This document shows positions 40,065-47,990 of a stretch of DNA of 48,744 nucleotides, one piece after another. A program made the position numbers and the translations under genes. The notes under the pieces are model-generated. The model was given only the letters and a program-made list of their open reading frames with translations, had not been told where the DNA came from and did no database searches. Each line of letters begins with the position of its first letter. The stretch's first letter is position 1. Source of the DNA: a virus; IMG/VR virus record IMGVR_UViG_3300037587_000431, positions 1 to 48,744 of that record; one strand, given 5' to 3'.

Positions 40065-40453
40065 CTTTAATGCAGAACGAGATAAATCACTGGCTCAAGT
40101 CCATAGAGAAGAGGTTCGAACTTGGAACCCCTGGTAACTGTAGCACGACATTGTATGGGGATAAGTTTGTAGAACTAGTTGGAATGAAGGACGGGAAATA
40201 TTTGTTGGAAGAGCATTTAAACAGGCACTGCACACATTTCAAGACTCCTAGAGAAGCTTTAGATGCGCTGATAACTTCGTTCAGTGTTTACAGTGAAGGA
40301 AAGAAAAATAAGTTGTTCTGGAGGATACTACCTGAGATAAATATGGATGATCACAAAGACTTTGATTCTCTATCTGAAACATGCGGGGAGCATCTAGCAC
40401 CTACTGATTATATAGGATATATGAGATTATTTATTCAGGAGAAGTTTGAATGA
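40061..40453 (+). CDS. 130-residue unknown protein after terminase
   Basis: ATG overlaps the terminase stop (ATGA). Helical with NEINHWLKSIEKRFEL, one Cys-His stretch (HLNRHCTHFK) and an acidic C-terminus. No domain recognised. It lies in the packaging-to-portal interval. Confidence 0.72.
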   Translation: MTLMQNEINHWLKSIEKRFELGTPGNCSTTLYGDKFVELVGMKDGKYLLEEHLNRHCTHFKTPREALDALITSFSVYSEGKKNKLFWRILPEINMDDHKDFDSLSETCGEHLAPTDYIGYMRLFIQEKFE

Positions 40454-40695
40454 GCCAATCAATAACGTGTGACGGCGGGTGCGGGTGTACATCCCCTAAC
40501 GCTAGTGATTTTAAACGATGCAGGAGAGGACTTATCAGAGAGTACTGTCCTGAATGTGCTGGTGTGGTTGATCTATACTTAGCTGAAGTCGATAAAGAGC
40601 AAGAAAAAGCTCAAGAGGCATGGGGAAAAGTCAAAACTAGACTATCCAAGAAGTATAAGAAACTACTCCCCAACGGCGACTTTCCGTATGAATAA
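40450..40695 (+). CDS. 81-residue zinc-ribbon protein
   Basis: CDGGCGC near the start and YCPEC at about 33-37 give a metal site; the rest is a charged helix ending in NGDFPYE. Coupled to its neighbours by ATGA and an eight-base overlap. Function unknown; two zinc proteins in a row precede the portal. Confidence 0.72.
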   Translation: MSQSITCDGGCGCTSPNASDFKRCRRGLIREYCPECAGVVDLYLAEVDKEQEKAQEAWGKVKTRLSKKYKKLLPNGDFPYE

Positions 40696-41107
40696 TATTA
40701 AGCAGGCTGGGTGCTGCTCTCTATGTGACAAGGAAGTTTTTGAAATAATCAGCTGGCTTCCCAATGACCACCCCTTTGCTGGGAGGGTTGCGAAAGTAGG
40801 TAAGCCTCTAGAGGATGCGGTAAGAGTTAGTTTGCTAACAGATTGTGGGGATCAAGTATCTGCCACTCTCTGTGAGGGTTGTGCCTCCAAGGTGCAAGAA
40901 CAGTTCTCTAGATTGTGGGATAGAATAGTAGAGGGCTGGGAGTTCGAAGTCTCAGACGAGTTCCACATCATAATGAATAAGAAGATACTTAACCCTAAAC
41001 AAAAAGAACAGCAAGCCAAGTGGTTAGACGGTATGAGAAAATCGTTTATCCTAGAAGTTCTATACAGAGAAAAGTGGACGGAGATTTATAATGGTCGATA
41101 CAGCTAA
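40688..41107 (+). CDS. 139-residue zinc-binding protein before portal
   Basis: CCSLCDKE near residue 9 and TLCEGCASK near 61 form a CxxC...CxxC zinc site. The C-terminal half is helical (PKQKEQQAKWLDGM). It overlaps the portal start by 17 bases. A role in packaging or head assembly is possible. Not recognised. Confidence 0.72.
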   Translation: MNNIKQAGCCSLCDKEVFEIISWLPNDHPFAGRVAKVGKPLEDAVRVSLLTDCGDQVSATLCEGCASKVQEQFSRLWDRIVEGWEFEVSDEFHIIMNKKILNPKQKEQQAKWLDGMRKSFILEVLYREKWTEIYNGRYS

Positions 41108-43424
41108 ACTCCAAGAAGATTTCGGCATACAGCGAAAAAGACCTAGAAGATCTAGTTTTACTTTCGACAAAGAAGATATCGCCAGCAGAGTTATAAAGTT
41201 CTTTGATACCGATATAACTGAGCGGCAAACCTTCATGGATGACAGACTTCAGCGATATGCGAAGTACCGAATGTGGACAGAGCGGAACTCCCTCCCTTGG
41301 GAGGATGCAAGCGATATAGCCATACCAGATATGACCAGCGACTCGCTCAGACTTCAAGATACTCTCCACAACTCGATAATGAGTTTTGACCTACCTATAT
41401 CCTCCAAAGCTTCGAACAAAGAGGAGGAGGAGAAAGAGTCCACTGTGGACAACCTCATCAAGCACCAACTGTTCATTGATATGAATGGAGAGGTTATGGT
41501 AGGTGAGTTGGCCGAGACATTTGTAAATGATGGCGTGTTTACAGTGTTCATCCCTTGGATACGGGAGGACAGAGAGGTATCAGACGAGAGAATTCACCCA
41601 CCAATTCCTAAAGACGTAATCCCCAGAGACTATTTTGCTGGGATTATACAACTAGAGTTTCCAAATGCTCTTGACATTAAAGAGGAAGAGGGGAGCTGGG
41701 ATTGGACTGTTATCGCAAAAGACGGGGAGAAGAATGAAATATCTTTTTTCACCTCCCCTGATGATAAAGTGCAGATGACAATACTGAAAAATGCGAGAGT
41801 CTTCGATGGTCCTAGACCAATGGTTAAGGATATTGATGAAGTCCTTCACCCCTGGCGCGCAGAGAACTTGCAAATGCCAAGCCCTTCGAACCCTGGCGGC
41901 AGTTCTCATGTCATCCTCATCGACTACCCAAGTATCGATGAGCTAAAGCGGCTCAAAAAGAGCGGGTTCTATGATCAGATAACAGATGAAGAGCTTGAGA
42001 TATTGGAGAACACACCTCAAGATCGTGACAACCAAGAGATGAAGGATCAGAAAGACGACTTTCAAGGGACATCAACTCCCTCATCTAAAAGTGGGGAAGC
42101 TGTATCTCACAGGACTTTAACACGGTTGATGTGTTTTGATACTTTCGATATCGACAACGATGGTTTAGACGAGGATGTTATCTGGTGGGTCATAAAAGAG
42201 ACTAAGACAGTCTTAAAAGCAAAAATTTTAACTGAGATGTACCCTTCCAATCCTCCTCGTCGTCCTTTTGCAGAAGCATCATTGATACCAGTTAAAGGTA
42301 GAAGATTGGGGATATCCTATCTTGAACTGATTGAAGGTCTACATGATATCAAGAAGGAAACTCTTGACCAAATGGCAGACGCAGGAACAATCACTAACTC
42401 CCCATTCTTTTTCTATAAGTCAACAAGTCTCCAAAAGCCAGAGATTCTTACATTAGCGCCGGGAGATGGGTATCCTCTAGCAGACCCTAAGAATGATGTC
42501 CAGTTTCCTAACATACAGAATAACGGGCAGTCCTTTGGGCTTAATATGATCACTCTGTTAACCCAGATGGAAGAGCGGCTTACTATGATCGGAGATCTCC
42601 AAGCTGGTAGAATACCAGCCGGGAAGTCCTCAGCTCTAAGAACTCAAGGGGGGATAAATGCTCTCCTTGGTCAAGCTGAGGCGAGACCTGAGAGGATTCT
42701 TAGAAGATTCTTCAACGGTTTTACAGAGATCTGGTATCAAGTCCATGAGTTGAATCAACGCTTCCTACCCAAGAAAAAGCAGATACAGATAACTGCGAAC
42801 TTGAAGCAGGGAGAGGACCCGTACCAAGAGCTTACAGATGCTTCTGAGATCCAAGGGCGGTTTAGGTTTAAGTTCAGTGCGAACGTATTGAATGTCTCCA
42901 AAGCTAACATCCAGGCTGCTATGTCAAACATAATGGCAGTGACAGTCTCTGAGATTATGATACAGCTAGGCATATCAACGCCAGATACTATCTTTAGGCA
43001 AGTATCGAAGTTTGTTGAGGCTTGGGGCCAAGATCCTAATACTATGCTCAACCCACCAACTCCTCAAGCTAACTCCCAAATGATACAAGCTGAGGAGGCA
43101 ATCATCTCCATCATGAATGGTGTGTTGCCTGATGGAGTCCCGGTAGAGGGATTTATAGGGCATTTAGGCAAACTTCAAGCATTTATGCAAAGCGAACAAT
43201 TTGTGTTCTTAGAGGGTGAAAGTATTAGAATATTCAATGTTTATCTAGAGCAGATAGCGCTGGGAGCGCAGCAAGAGGCAGCTCAGCAACAGCTTGTTGA
43301 AGCAGCGCGTAACTTCCAAGCTGCTAGTAAGGGAGGAGAGCAAGGCGGGGAGGCTCCTAGTATGGGGAACCCAACACTTAATGACAACGAACTTATTGAT
43401 AGGACCCTAACCAATGCAAGATAA
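41091..43424 (+). CDS. Portal protein
   Basis: 777 residues, in the range of large podoviral portals (P22 about 725). The N-terminal RMWTERNSLPWEDASDIAIPDMT and the central GKSSALRTQGGINALLGQAEARPERILRRF are typical of portals with a helical barrel and crown, as is the Gln-rich C-terminal helix. It sits after terminase and before scaffold, the classic position. The ring of 12 subunits at one vertex joins packaging motor and tail. Confidence 0.86.
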   Translation: MVDTAKLQEDFGIQRKRPRRSSFTFDKEDIASRVIKFFDTDITERQTFMDDRLQRYAKYRMWTERNSLPWEDASDIAIPDMTSDSLRLQDTLHNSIMSFDLPISSKASNKEEEEKESTVDNLIKHQLFIDMNGEVMVGELAETFVNDGVFTVFIPWIREDREVSDERIHPPIPKDVIPRDYFAGIIQLEFPNALDIKEEEGSWDWTVIAKDGEKNEISFFTSPDDKVQMTILKNARVFDGPRPMVKDIDEVLHPWRAENLQMPSPSNPGGSSHVILIDYPSIDELKRLKKSGFYDQITDEELEILENTPQDRDNQEMKDQKDDFQGTSTPSSKSGEAVSHRTLTRLMCFDTFDIDNDGLDEDVIWWVIKETKTVLKAKILTEMYPSNPPRRPFAEASLIPVKGRRLGISYLELIEGLHDIKKETLDQMADAGTITNSPFFFYKSTSLQKPEILTLAPGDGYPLADPKNDVQFPNIQNNGQSFGLNMITLLTQMEERLTMIGDLQAGRIPAGKSSALRTQGGINALLGQAEARPERILRRFFNGFTEIWYQVHELNQRFLPKKKQIQITANLKQGEDPYQELTDASEIQGRFRFKFSANVLNVSKANIQAAMSNIMAVTVSEIMIQLGISTPDTIFRQVSKFVEAWGQDPNTMLNPPTPQANSQMIQAEEAIISIMNGVLPDGVPVEGFIGHLGKLQAFMQSEQFVFLEGESIRIFNVYLEQIALGAQQEAAQQQLVEAARNFQAASKGGEQGGEAPSMGNPTLNDNELIDRTLTNAR

Positions 43425-43824
43425 GAGAGATTATATGGAGCTGGCTGAGACTAGGTCAGCCCCTTCTAGAGAGCGTCAGAGGTTCAACACTGAGAATCTA
43501 AAGCAGGCAAGTGTAAAAGCTACTGCTTTAGTACACTCAACTGAGTGGGATACATATCTATCGCATATCCAAGGGTTTCTGAACCGGCTGATAGAAATGG
43601 ATAAGATTGCAGTAGCAAAACTTAAGTCATCTAGTCTCGTTAAATATGAAGATATGATGGAGTGCAAGATGTTCATACGAGAGACAGAAGCTATCATAGG
43701 CTGTCTTGAGCAGATAATGCAGCTTCCTTATGCTATAATCCATGATAGATCATTACTGGGAGATATAACATCAAAAATACCGATTCCCAAGTTACCGGAA
43801 AAGTTTCTAAAAACCCTTGTTTGA
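43414..43824 (+). CDS. 136-residue helical protein between portal and scaffold
   Basis: It overlaps the portal end by 11 bases. Start at ATG 43414 or, with a nearer GAGAG site, ATG 43435. Helical with ECKMFIRETEAIIGCLEQIMQL and ending IPIPKLPEKFLKTLV. No recognised domain; perhaps a head assembly factor. Confidence 0.7.
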   Translation: MQDKRDYMELAETRSAPSRERQRFNTENLKQASVKATALVHSTEWDTYLSHIQGFLNRLIEMDKIAVAKLKSSSLVKYEDMMECKMFIRETEAIIGCLEQIMQLPYAIIHDRSLLGDITSKIPIPKLPEKFLKTLV

Positions 43825-43863
43825 TAAGTGTAATAGTCAATCACTAAGACTGAGGAAGTTAAG

Positions 43864-44643
43864 ATGGGTGAGAATAACGAGTCAATTCTTGAAGAAGATG
43901 ACAACACAATGAAAGTCAAAAAAGATGGTTCTTGGATTCCGAGAGACCGTTTGAATGAAGCTGTTGGAAAAGTCAAAGGAGAGCTTGAAACTTCTCAGGC
44001 TGAGAATATCCGATTGGCAGAGCAGATCAGAATTATGGGAGAGGCCCCAACTCAACAGCCAGCACAGCAAAAAGCTGAGAAAGTATACAGTTTAGCGGAA
44101 CTTCGTACAGCTGTTGAAAATAGCACTATCTCTCAACCAACAGCTGACCAGATATGGGAGGGACAGCAGAGGTCTGAGATGAATGCAACAATTCAAAGTG
44201 CGATGAAGGACTTCTCTGTTGAGACCACTGCAAATCAAACTGTTCAGTCTCAGATAAAAGATTATGTTGATCTCCTACCCGATATGAATAAGACTGACAC
44301 TAAAGATCGGGGAAAACTTCAAGCTGCATATAACCATCTAACAGGTGTTCTGGGGCTTCCGAAGGAGAACTCCTTAGAAGATAGAAAGATCCAACTGTTA
44401 GCTATGAATGAAGCCTTTGGACCTATTGAAGCTGTTAGAAACGCCAAGTCTTCCCTTACAAATGAGAACAGAGAATCCCATCAAGAACAATTAGGGAACC
44501 AAGGGGGGGATGGGGGATCAGATGAAAAGATTCCAAAAGGTTTGACAGATGGGCAAAAGAGGCACTATAGTAGGCAAATAGAGAACGGACTCTATAAGGA
44601 TTGGGATGCTGTCACGGAGGAACTTAAGTTTGCAAAGAAATAA
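43864..44643 (+). CDS. Predicted scaffolding protein
   Basis: 259 residues, highly charged and helical, with Gln-rich middle (EAPTQQPAQQKAEK) and a C-terminal helical tail (GQKRHYSRQIENGLYKDWD). Short, acidic-then-basic, helical proteins just upstream of the major capsid gene are usually scaffolds. No protease motif. Spacing of about 40 bases from the portal-side gene. Confidence 0.7.
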   Translation: MGENNESILEEDDNTMKVKKDGSWIPRDRLNEAVGKVKGELETSQAENIRLAEQIRIMGEAPTQQPAQQKAEKVYSLAELRTAVENSTISQPTADQIWEGQQRSEMNATIQSAMKDFSVETTANQTVQSQIKDYVDLLPDMNKTDTKDRGKLQAAYNHLTGVLGLPKENSLEDRKIQLLAMNEAFGPIEAVRNAKSSLTNENRESHQEQLGNQGGDGGSDEKIPKGLTDGQKRHYSRQIENGLYKDWDAVTEELKFAKK

Positions 44644-44926
44644 ACTGCATCCAGGCAAGAAAGCTAGATTATCTCATGGCGCTTGGGTTACAGACCTAGC
44701 AGAGTTAAGGAAGTCAATTCTACTCTGCGCACACTGTAGCAGCAAGTTTGATCATAAGAAGTACCTGTACTATAAACAGAGAGAATTTCCCTACGCACTG
44801 GGTAAGTGTGATGGTTGTGACTCCTTCGGAAAATGTAACTTTTATCTGCATTGGTCTGAAGTAAAAAAATGTTGGACGATAGAGCAGAAACACAACGATA
44901 GTTTTAGGGATGACTACTCATTTTAG
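44630..44926 (+). CDS. Zinc-binding protein between scaffold and capsid genes
   Basis: About 98 residues from a TTG at 44630 with GGAGG seven bases before it; an ATG at 44606 inside the scaffold gene (AAGGA upstream) would give 106. CAHCSSKFDHKKY and GKCDGCDSFGKC show a CxxC...CxxC site. A metal protein inside the capsid cluster is unusual. Function unknown. Confidence 0.66.
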   Translation: MQRNKLHPGKKARLSHGAWVTDLAELRKSILLCAHCSSKFDHKKYLYYKQREFPYALGKCDGCDSFGKCNFYLHWSEVKKCWTIEQKHNDSFRDDYSF

Positions 44927-44941
44927 CATGAGGTACTTATT

Positions 44942-45658
44942 ATGCAGCTCTCAGGGCTTTTAGCAGGCAATGCGCCTCTTATACGAAGATTCCAAATCGG
45001 TGAAGCTATGGCTACCGCTGGCGTCCCAGTTGTTGTCGGGGGTGCGGGTAATGCAGGCGTTGTGCTTGCAGCCACTACTACCGCTTCAGATCTAGTCGGG
45101 ATCACTACGGACAGTCAGGCGACTCTAGTTACAGCGCAACAAACAGATAATTCGGACCCAGAACGTGCGGTCTCCGTTATCATCAACCCAGATATGATCC
45201 TCAAAGCGATACTCTCAGGTGGGGCGGCTGCTAACACAGCTCTAACTACAGGAACTGTTGATACAGCCTCTACAACAGGCTTGGATGTCAACACTGAGAT
45301 CAACTATACAAACTTCGATGAGGGCGCGATCTTCGGACATTCCGGCGCTAACGCAGGGGTCCTAAGAAAAATCACAGTCGGTGATGCTACAGACGCTTCT
45401 GTTACAGTCGCCTTTCCTGTTGATATCGCTGTTGGGGATGTATTTGTTCACGTTCCTTTCATACCTGGAGAAAATCAGTTTGTTCAGCTGACTACCAATC
45501 TGGATCAAGTTGACGCAAGTGCGACTGTTGATACAGACAACAACAATTTCAGAGTTTTTGAACTTCTTATGAAGGACGCCTCTGAAGATGGGACAACTTC
45601 TAGCCATGTTCTATTGATACCTTTCGATAGCATCTGGGCTGGTGGTGGTAGTATCTAA
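44942..45658 (+). CDS. Predicted capsid decoration or second head protein
   Basis: 238 residues, Ala/Thr/Val/Gly-rich beta pattern (VPVVVGGAGNAGVVLAATT, DASVTVAFPVDIAVGDVFVHV). Position between scaffold and major capsid gene and composition suggest a decoration or cement protein. A GAGGTACTT ribosome site precedes the ATG. Function inferred from place. Confidence 0.66.
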   Translation: MQLSGLLAGNAPLIRRFQIGEAMATAGVPVVVGGAGNAGVVLAATTTASDLVGITTDSQATLVTAQQTDNSDPERAVSVIINPDMILKAILSGGAAANTALTTGTVDTASTTGLDVNTEINYTNFDEGAIFGHSGANAGVLRKITVGDATDASVTVAFPVDIAVGDVFVHVPFIPGENQFVQLTTNLDQVDASATVDTDNNNFRVFELLMKDASEDGTTSSHVLLIPFDSIWAGGGSI

Positions 45659-45673
45659 TTAGAGGGTTTTATC

Positions 45674-46591
45674 ATGACCGTACCGCATACGTCAGTCAAT
45701 TTTGGGGATCTCTTAGATCCTAGATTCCAGAAGATATTCACAGAACAGTTCAAAGAACTGCCTGATATGCTTCCTTCGTTGTATCAATTCCCGCCTACCA
45801 ATGGCCGGAATAACATGACTTGGAGCGAGGTTGGCACAATTGCCGATTTCGAGCAGCTTTCAGGGTCTGTGAGTTACAACTCGCAAAATCAGGGGTTTGA
45901 TGTAACATCAACACCTTTGGAATTCACTAACGGCATTCAAGTAGAACGCAGACTGTTCGATGATGATCAGTATCACATCATGGATCAGCGCCCAAGCGAG
46001 CTGGCGATATCCGCTGCTCGGACTAGGCAGAAGCATGGGGCACGTATGTTCAACAATGCGTTCTCTGTTGATACGCTGTTCTACAGCAACTCAGAGGGTG
46101 TAGCACTGTCCTCTGACAGCCACATCACTACTTCCGGCGCTTCTACTGCCAATGGGTTCGACAATCTAGGTACTGCCGCTCTAACAGCTACTGCTGTTGC
46201 CGCTGCTCGTATCCAGATGCGAGGATTCAGAGGCGATCAGGCAGAAAGGATCTCTATCATGCCTGACGAGCTTTGGCATCCAACCGATCTTTACGAAGAA
46301 GCTTTTGAGATTATCGCTTCCTCAGGAAAGGTTGACACAGCCAATAACAACCGGAACGTCCACGAAGGGAAGTACACTGCGATAGAGTGGGAATACCTCA
46401 CAGATGCGAACAACTGGTTCTTGGTTGACTCTGTAATGAGAAAACGTCAAGTCCATTGGGTTGATCGTATTTCGCTTGAGTTCGCAATGGCGGAGGATTT
46501 CGATACCTTTATTGCCAAATGGAGAGCATACATGCGTTATTCATTAGCGCATACCAACTGGCGTTGGGTGATGGGTCATCAAGTATCGTAA
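45674..46591 (+). CDS. Major capsid protein (HK97/Mu gpT-like)
   Basis: 305 residues. FTEQFKELPDMLPSLYQF near the N-terminus and ERRLFDDDQYHIMDQRPSELA, then PDELWHPTDLYEEAFEII and AMAEDFDTFIAKWRAYMRYS, match Mu gpT-type capsid proteins with the HK97 fold. It sits after the scaffold and decoration genes and has a strong AGAGGG leader. It should be the most abundant virion protein. Confidence 0.87.
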   Translation: MTVPHTSVNFGDLLDPRFQKIFTEQFKELPDMLPSLYQFPPTNGRNNMTWSEVGTIADFEQLSGSVSYNSQNQGFDVTSTPLEFTNGIQVERRLFDDDQYHIMDQRPSELAISAARTRQKHGARMFNNAFSVDTLFYSNSEGVALSSDSHITTSGASTANGFDNLGTAALTATAVAAARIQMRGFRGDQAERISIMPDELWHPTDLYEEAFEIIASSGKVDTANNNRNVHEGKYTAIEWEYLTDANNWFLVDSVMRKRQVHWVDRISLEFAMAEDFDTFIAKWRAYMRYSLAHTNWRWVMGHQVS

Positions 46592-46660
46592 AGTCGTAGT
46601 ATCGGGTTGGGAACGCGCAACCGTCAGGTAATGACTTAATAGTGTTAAGAGGAAAAGAGA

Positions 46661-47599
46661 ATGGCTTTTTTAACTAAATACGGCACGATCTGGGGGGCGA
46701 TTCCTCAGACTGCCGGGAGTGTGTTTTGGGTAGCTCCCTCAGATGGGTACACAGTCGATGGTCGCGCCTATCGTGCGAGTGATAATAATGATGGGCTATC
46801 TCCCGAACGGGCGCTAAGAACGATTGACAGGGCCTGGAATCTAGTGGATGCAAATGCGGGTGATGTAATTCTACTGATTCCCAACGGAGCATCAGCGGGT
46901 CACATTGTTACTGGATCTTCAGTAGCTGCTGATATTGCCGGTGTGTCAATGTTTGGGCTTCCTTCTGGTCGTGGGAACAGACTTCGTAACCGGACTTCAG
47001 TAACAACTACTGTTACCGGGGATGAGATTATCAATGTCACAGCTGCTGATATCGAGTTTGGTTATTTCGATATTATCCCTATCACAGCTTCTGATGGCAT
47101 CGATCTGACAGCCGCCGCTGATGGGTTTTATATGCATAACTTCAAGATCGATATGGCAACTCCTGCTGTTAGTACCAGCACTGTTGGCATTACTATGGCG
47201 GCTGCTGAAGATATACTCATAGAAGACTTTTCAGTTATCTGTGATGGGGCGCAGGGGAACGCTATTGTGGCTACCGCTGCGATTGATTCTCAGATCCGCA
47301 ATGGGACTATGTTGCAGTCAGCTGGAACCTGGGCGTCAGCTATTCTTTGTGGGGCTGCAACAACCCAGCTTCATATAGACCACGTTGATTTCTTACCTGC
47401 TAATGCTACGTTGACAGATGGTATTAACGGTACAGGAGCTACCATTGCTTCCGGTGTTCTCATTACAAGGTGCTTGTTTGCAGACTCTGTAGGGACTGCT
47501 GTTGGGAACTTCGGCGCAGGGGAAGCAGAACTTGCTGAGAACTTCCAACTCGGTGTCGGGTCCACAGACGGTGGCGTACTTATCACTGCAATTTCATAA
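46661..47599 (+). CDS. Parallel beta-helix protein (head fibre or spike)
   Basis: 312 residues. YRASDNNDGLSPERALRTID, then GDVILLIPNG, is the start of a right-handed beta-helix (DUF1565-like), followed by rungs with ADIEFGYFDIIPITASDG and ADGFYMHNFKID. Being next to the capsid gene rather than the tail genes, it may be a capsid fibre or a minor decoration that binds surface glycans. The 69 bases before it hold only a weak GGTTG/CAACC hairpin. Confidence 0.74.
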   Translation: MAFLTKYGTIWGAIPQTAGSVFWVAPSDGYTVDGRAYRASDNNDGLSPERALRTIDRAWNLVDANAGDVILLIPNGASAGHIVTGSSVAADIAGVSMFGLPSGRGNRLRNRTSVTTTVTGDEIINVTAADIEFGYFDIIPITASDGIDLTAAADGFYMHNFKIDMATPAVSTSTVGITMAAAEDILIEDFSVICDGAQGNAIVATAAIDSQIRNGTMLQSAGTWASAILCGAATTQLHIDHVDFLPANATLTDGINGTGATIASGVLITRCLFADSVGTAVGNFGAGEAELAENFQLGVGSTDGGVLITAIS

Positions 47600-47609
47600 G
47601 GGTAATTGA

Positions 47610-47783
47610 ATGAAGTTTACGATTGAAGTTTGTGGGCATACTCCTAAACAAAAAGTTATGATTGAAAGGATGGTTAAGGAGTTTGTGAACGATCTACCAG
47701 AAAGGATTTCAATTAGTCTTGTTAAGTTTGAAGTAGTTGGAGGCAAGAAAGATGGCAAACAAATTTCACGCAAAAAAGAATAG
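47610..47783 (+). CDS. 57-residue unknown protein
   Basis: ATG at 47610 follows the beta-helix gene by ten bases with a weak AGGGTAATTGA. Product MKFTIEVCGHTPKQKVM then RISISLVKFEVVGG, ending basic; it looks like a small alpha/beta fold. It overlaps the next gene by 32 bases in another frame. Function unknown. Confidence 0.6.
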   Translation: MKFTIEVCGHTPKQKVMIERMVKEFVNDLPERISISLVKFEVVGGKKDGKQISRKKE

Positions 47784-47937
47784 TATCAAGCCTCCTTCTA
47801 CCGGCGAGTCCGGCGTGAGAAAGGATAAAGTTGACGAGAAGACTGCAAACTGGCCTGGACTCCCCGGCAAAAGCGGTCCTAATCGTACAAACGGTGTTAG
47901 AAAAGTGAAGACTCATGCAAAGTCTGACGGTGTCTAA
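47752..47937 (+). CDS. 61-residue basic protein before the terminator
   Basis: ATG at 47752 with GGAGGCAAGAAAG upstream; a TTG at 47737 would add five residues. Lys/Pro/Ser-rich (MANKFHAKKNSIKPPST, GVRKVKTHAK), probably disordered. It precedes the terminator by nine bases. Function unknown; perhaps a capsid-associated basic peptide. Confidence 0.62.
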   Translation: MANKFHAKKNSIKPPSTGESGVRKDKVDEKTANWPGLPGKSGPNRTNGVRKVKTHAKSDGV

Positions 47938-47946
47938 CAAATATGC

Positions 47947-47978
47947 GAGAGGTTCTTAAGGACCTCTCTTGATTTTTT
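47947..47978 (+). terminator. Rho-independent terminator after the capsid module
   Basis: GAGAGGTTC (47947-47955), loop TTAA, GGACCTCTC (47960-47968) form a 9-bp stem with one G-U pair, followed by TTGATTTTTT. It lies 9 bases after the preceding stop and 13 before the next ATG, so it probably tunes expression of the tail genes relative to the capsid genes. Confidence 0.85.
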
Positions 47979-47990
47979 GAGGCAATAAAA

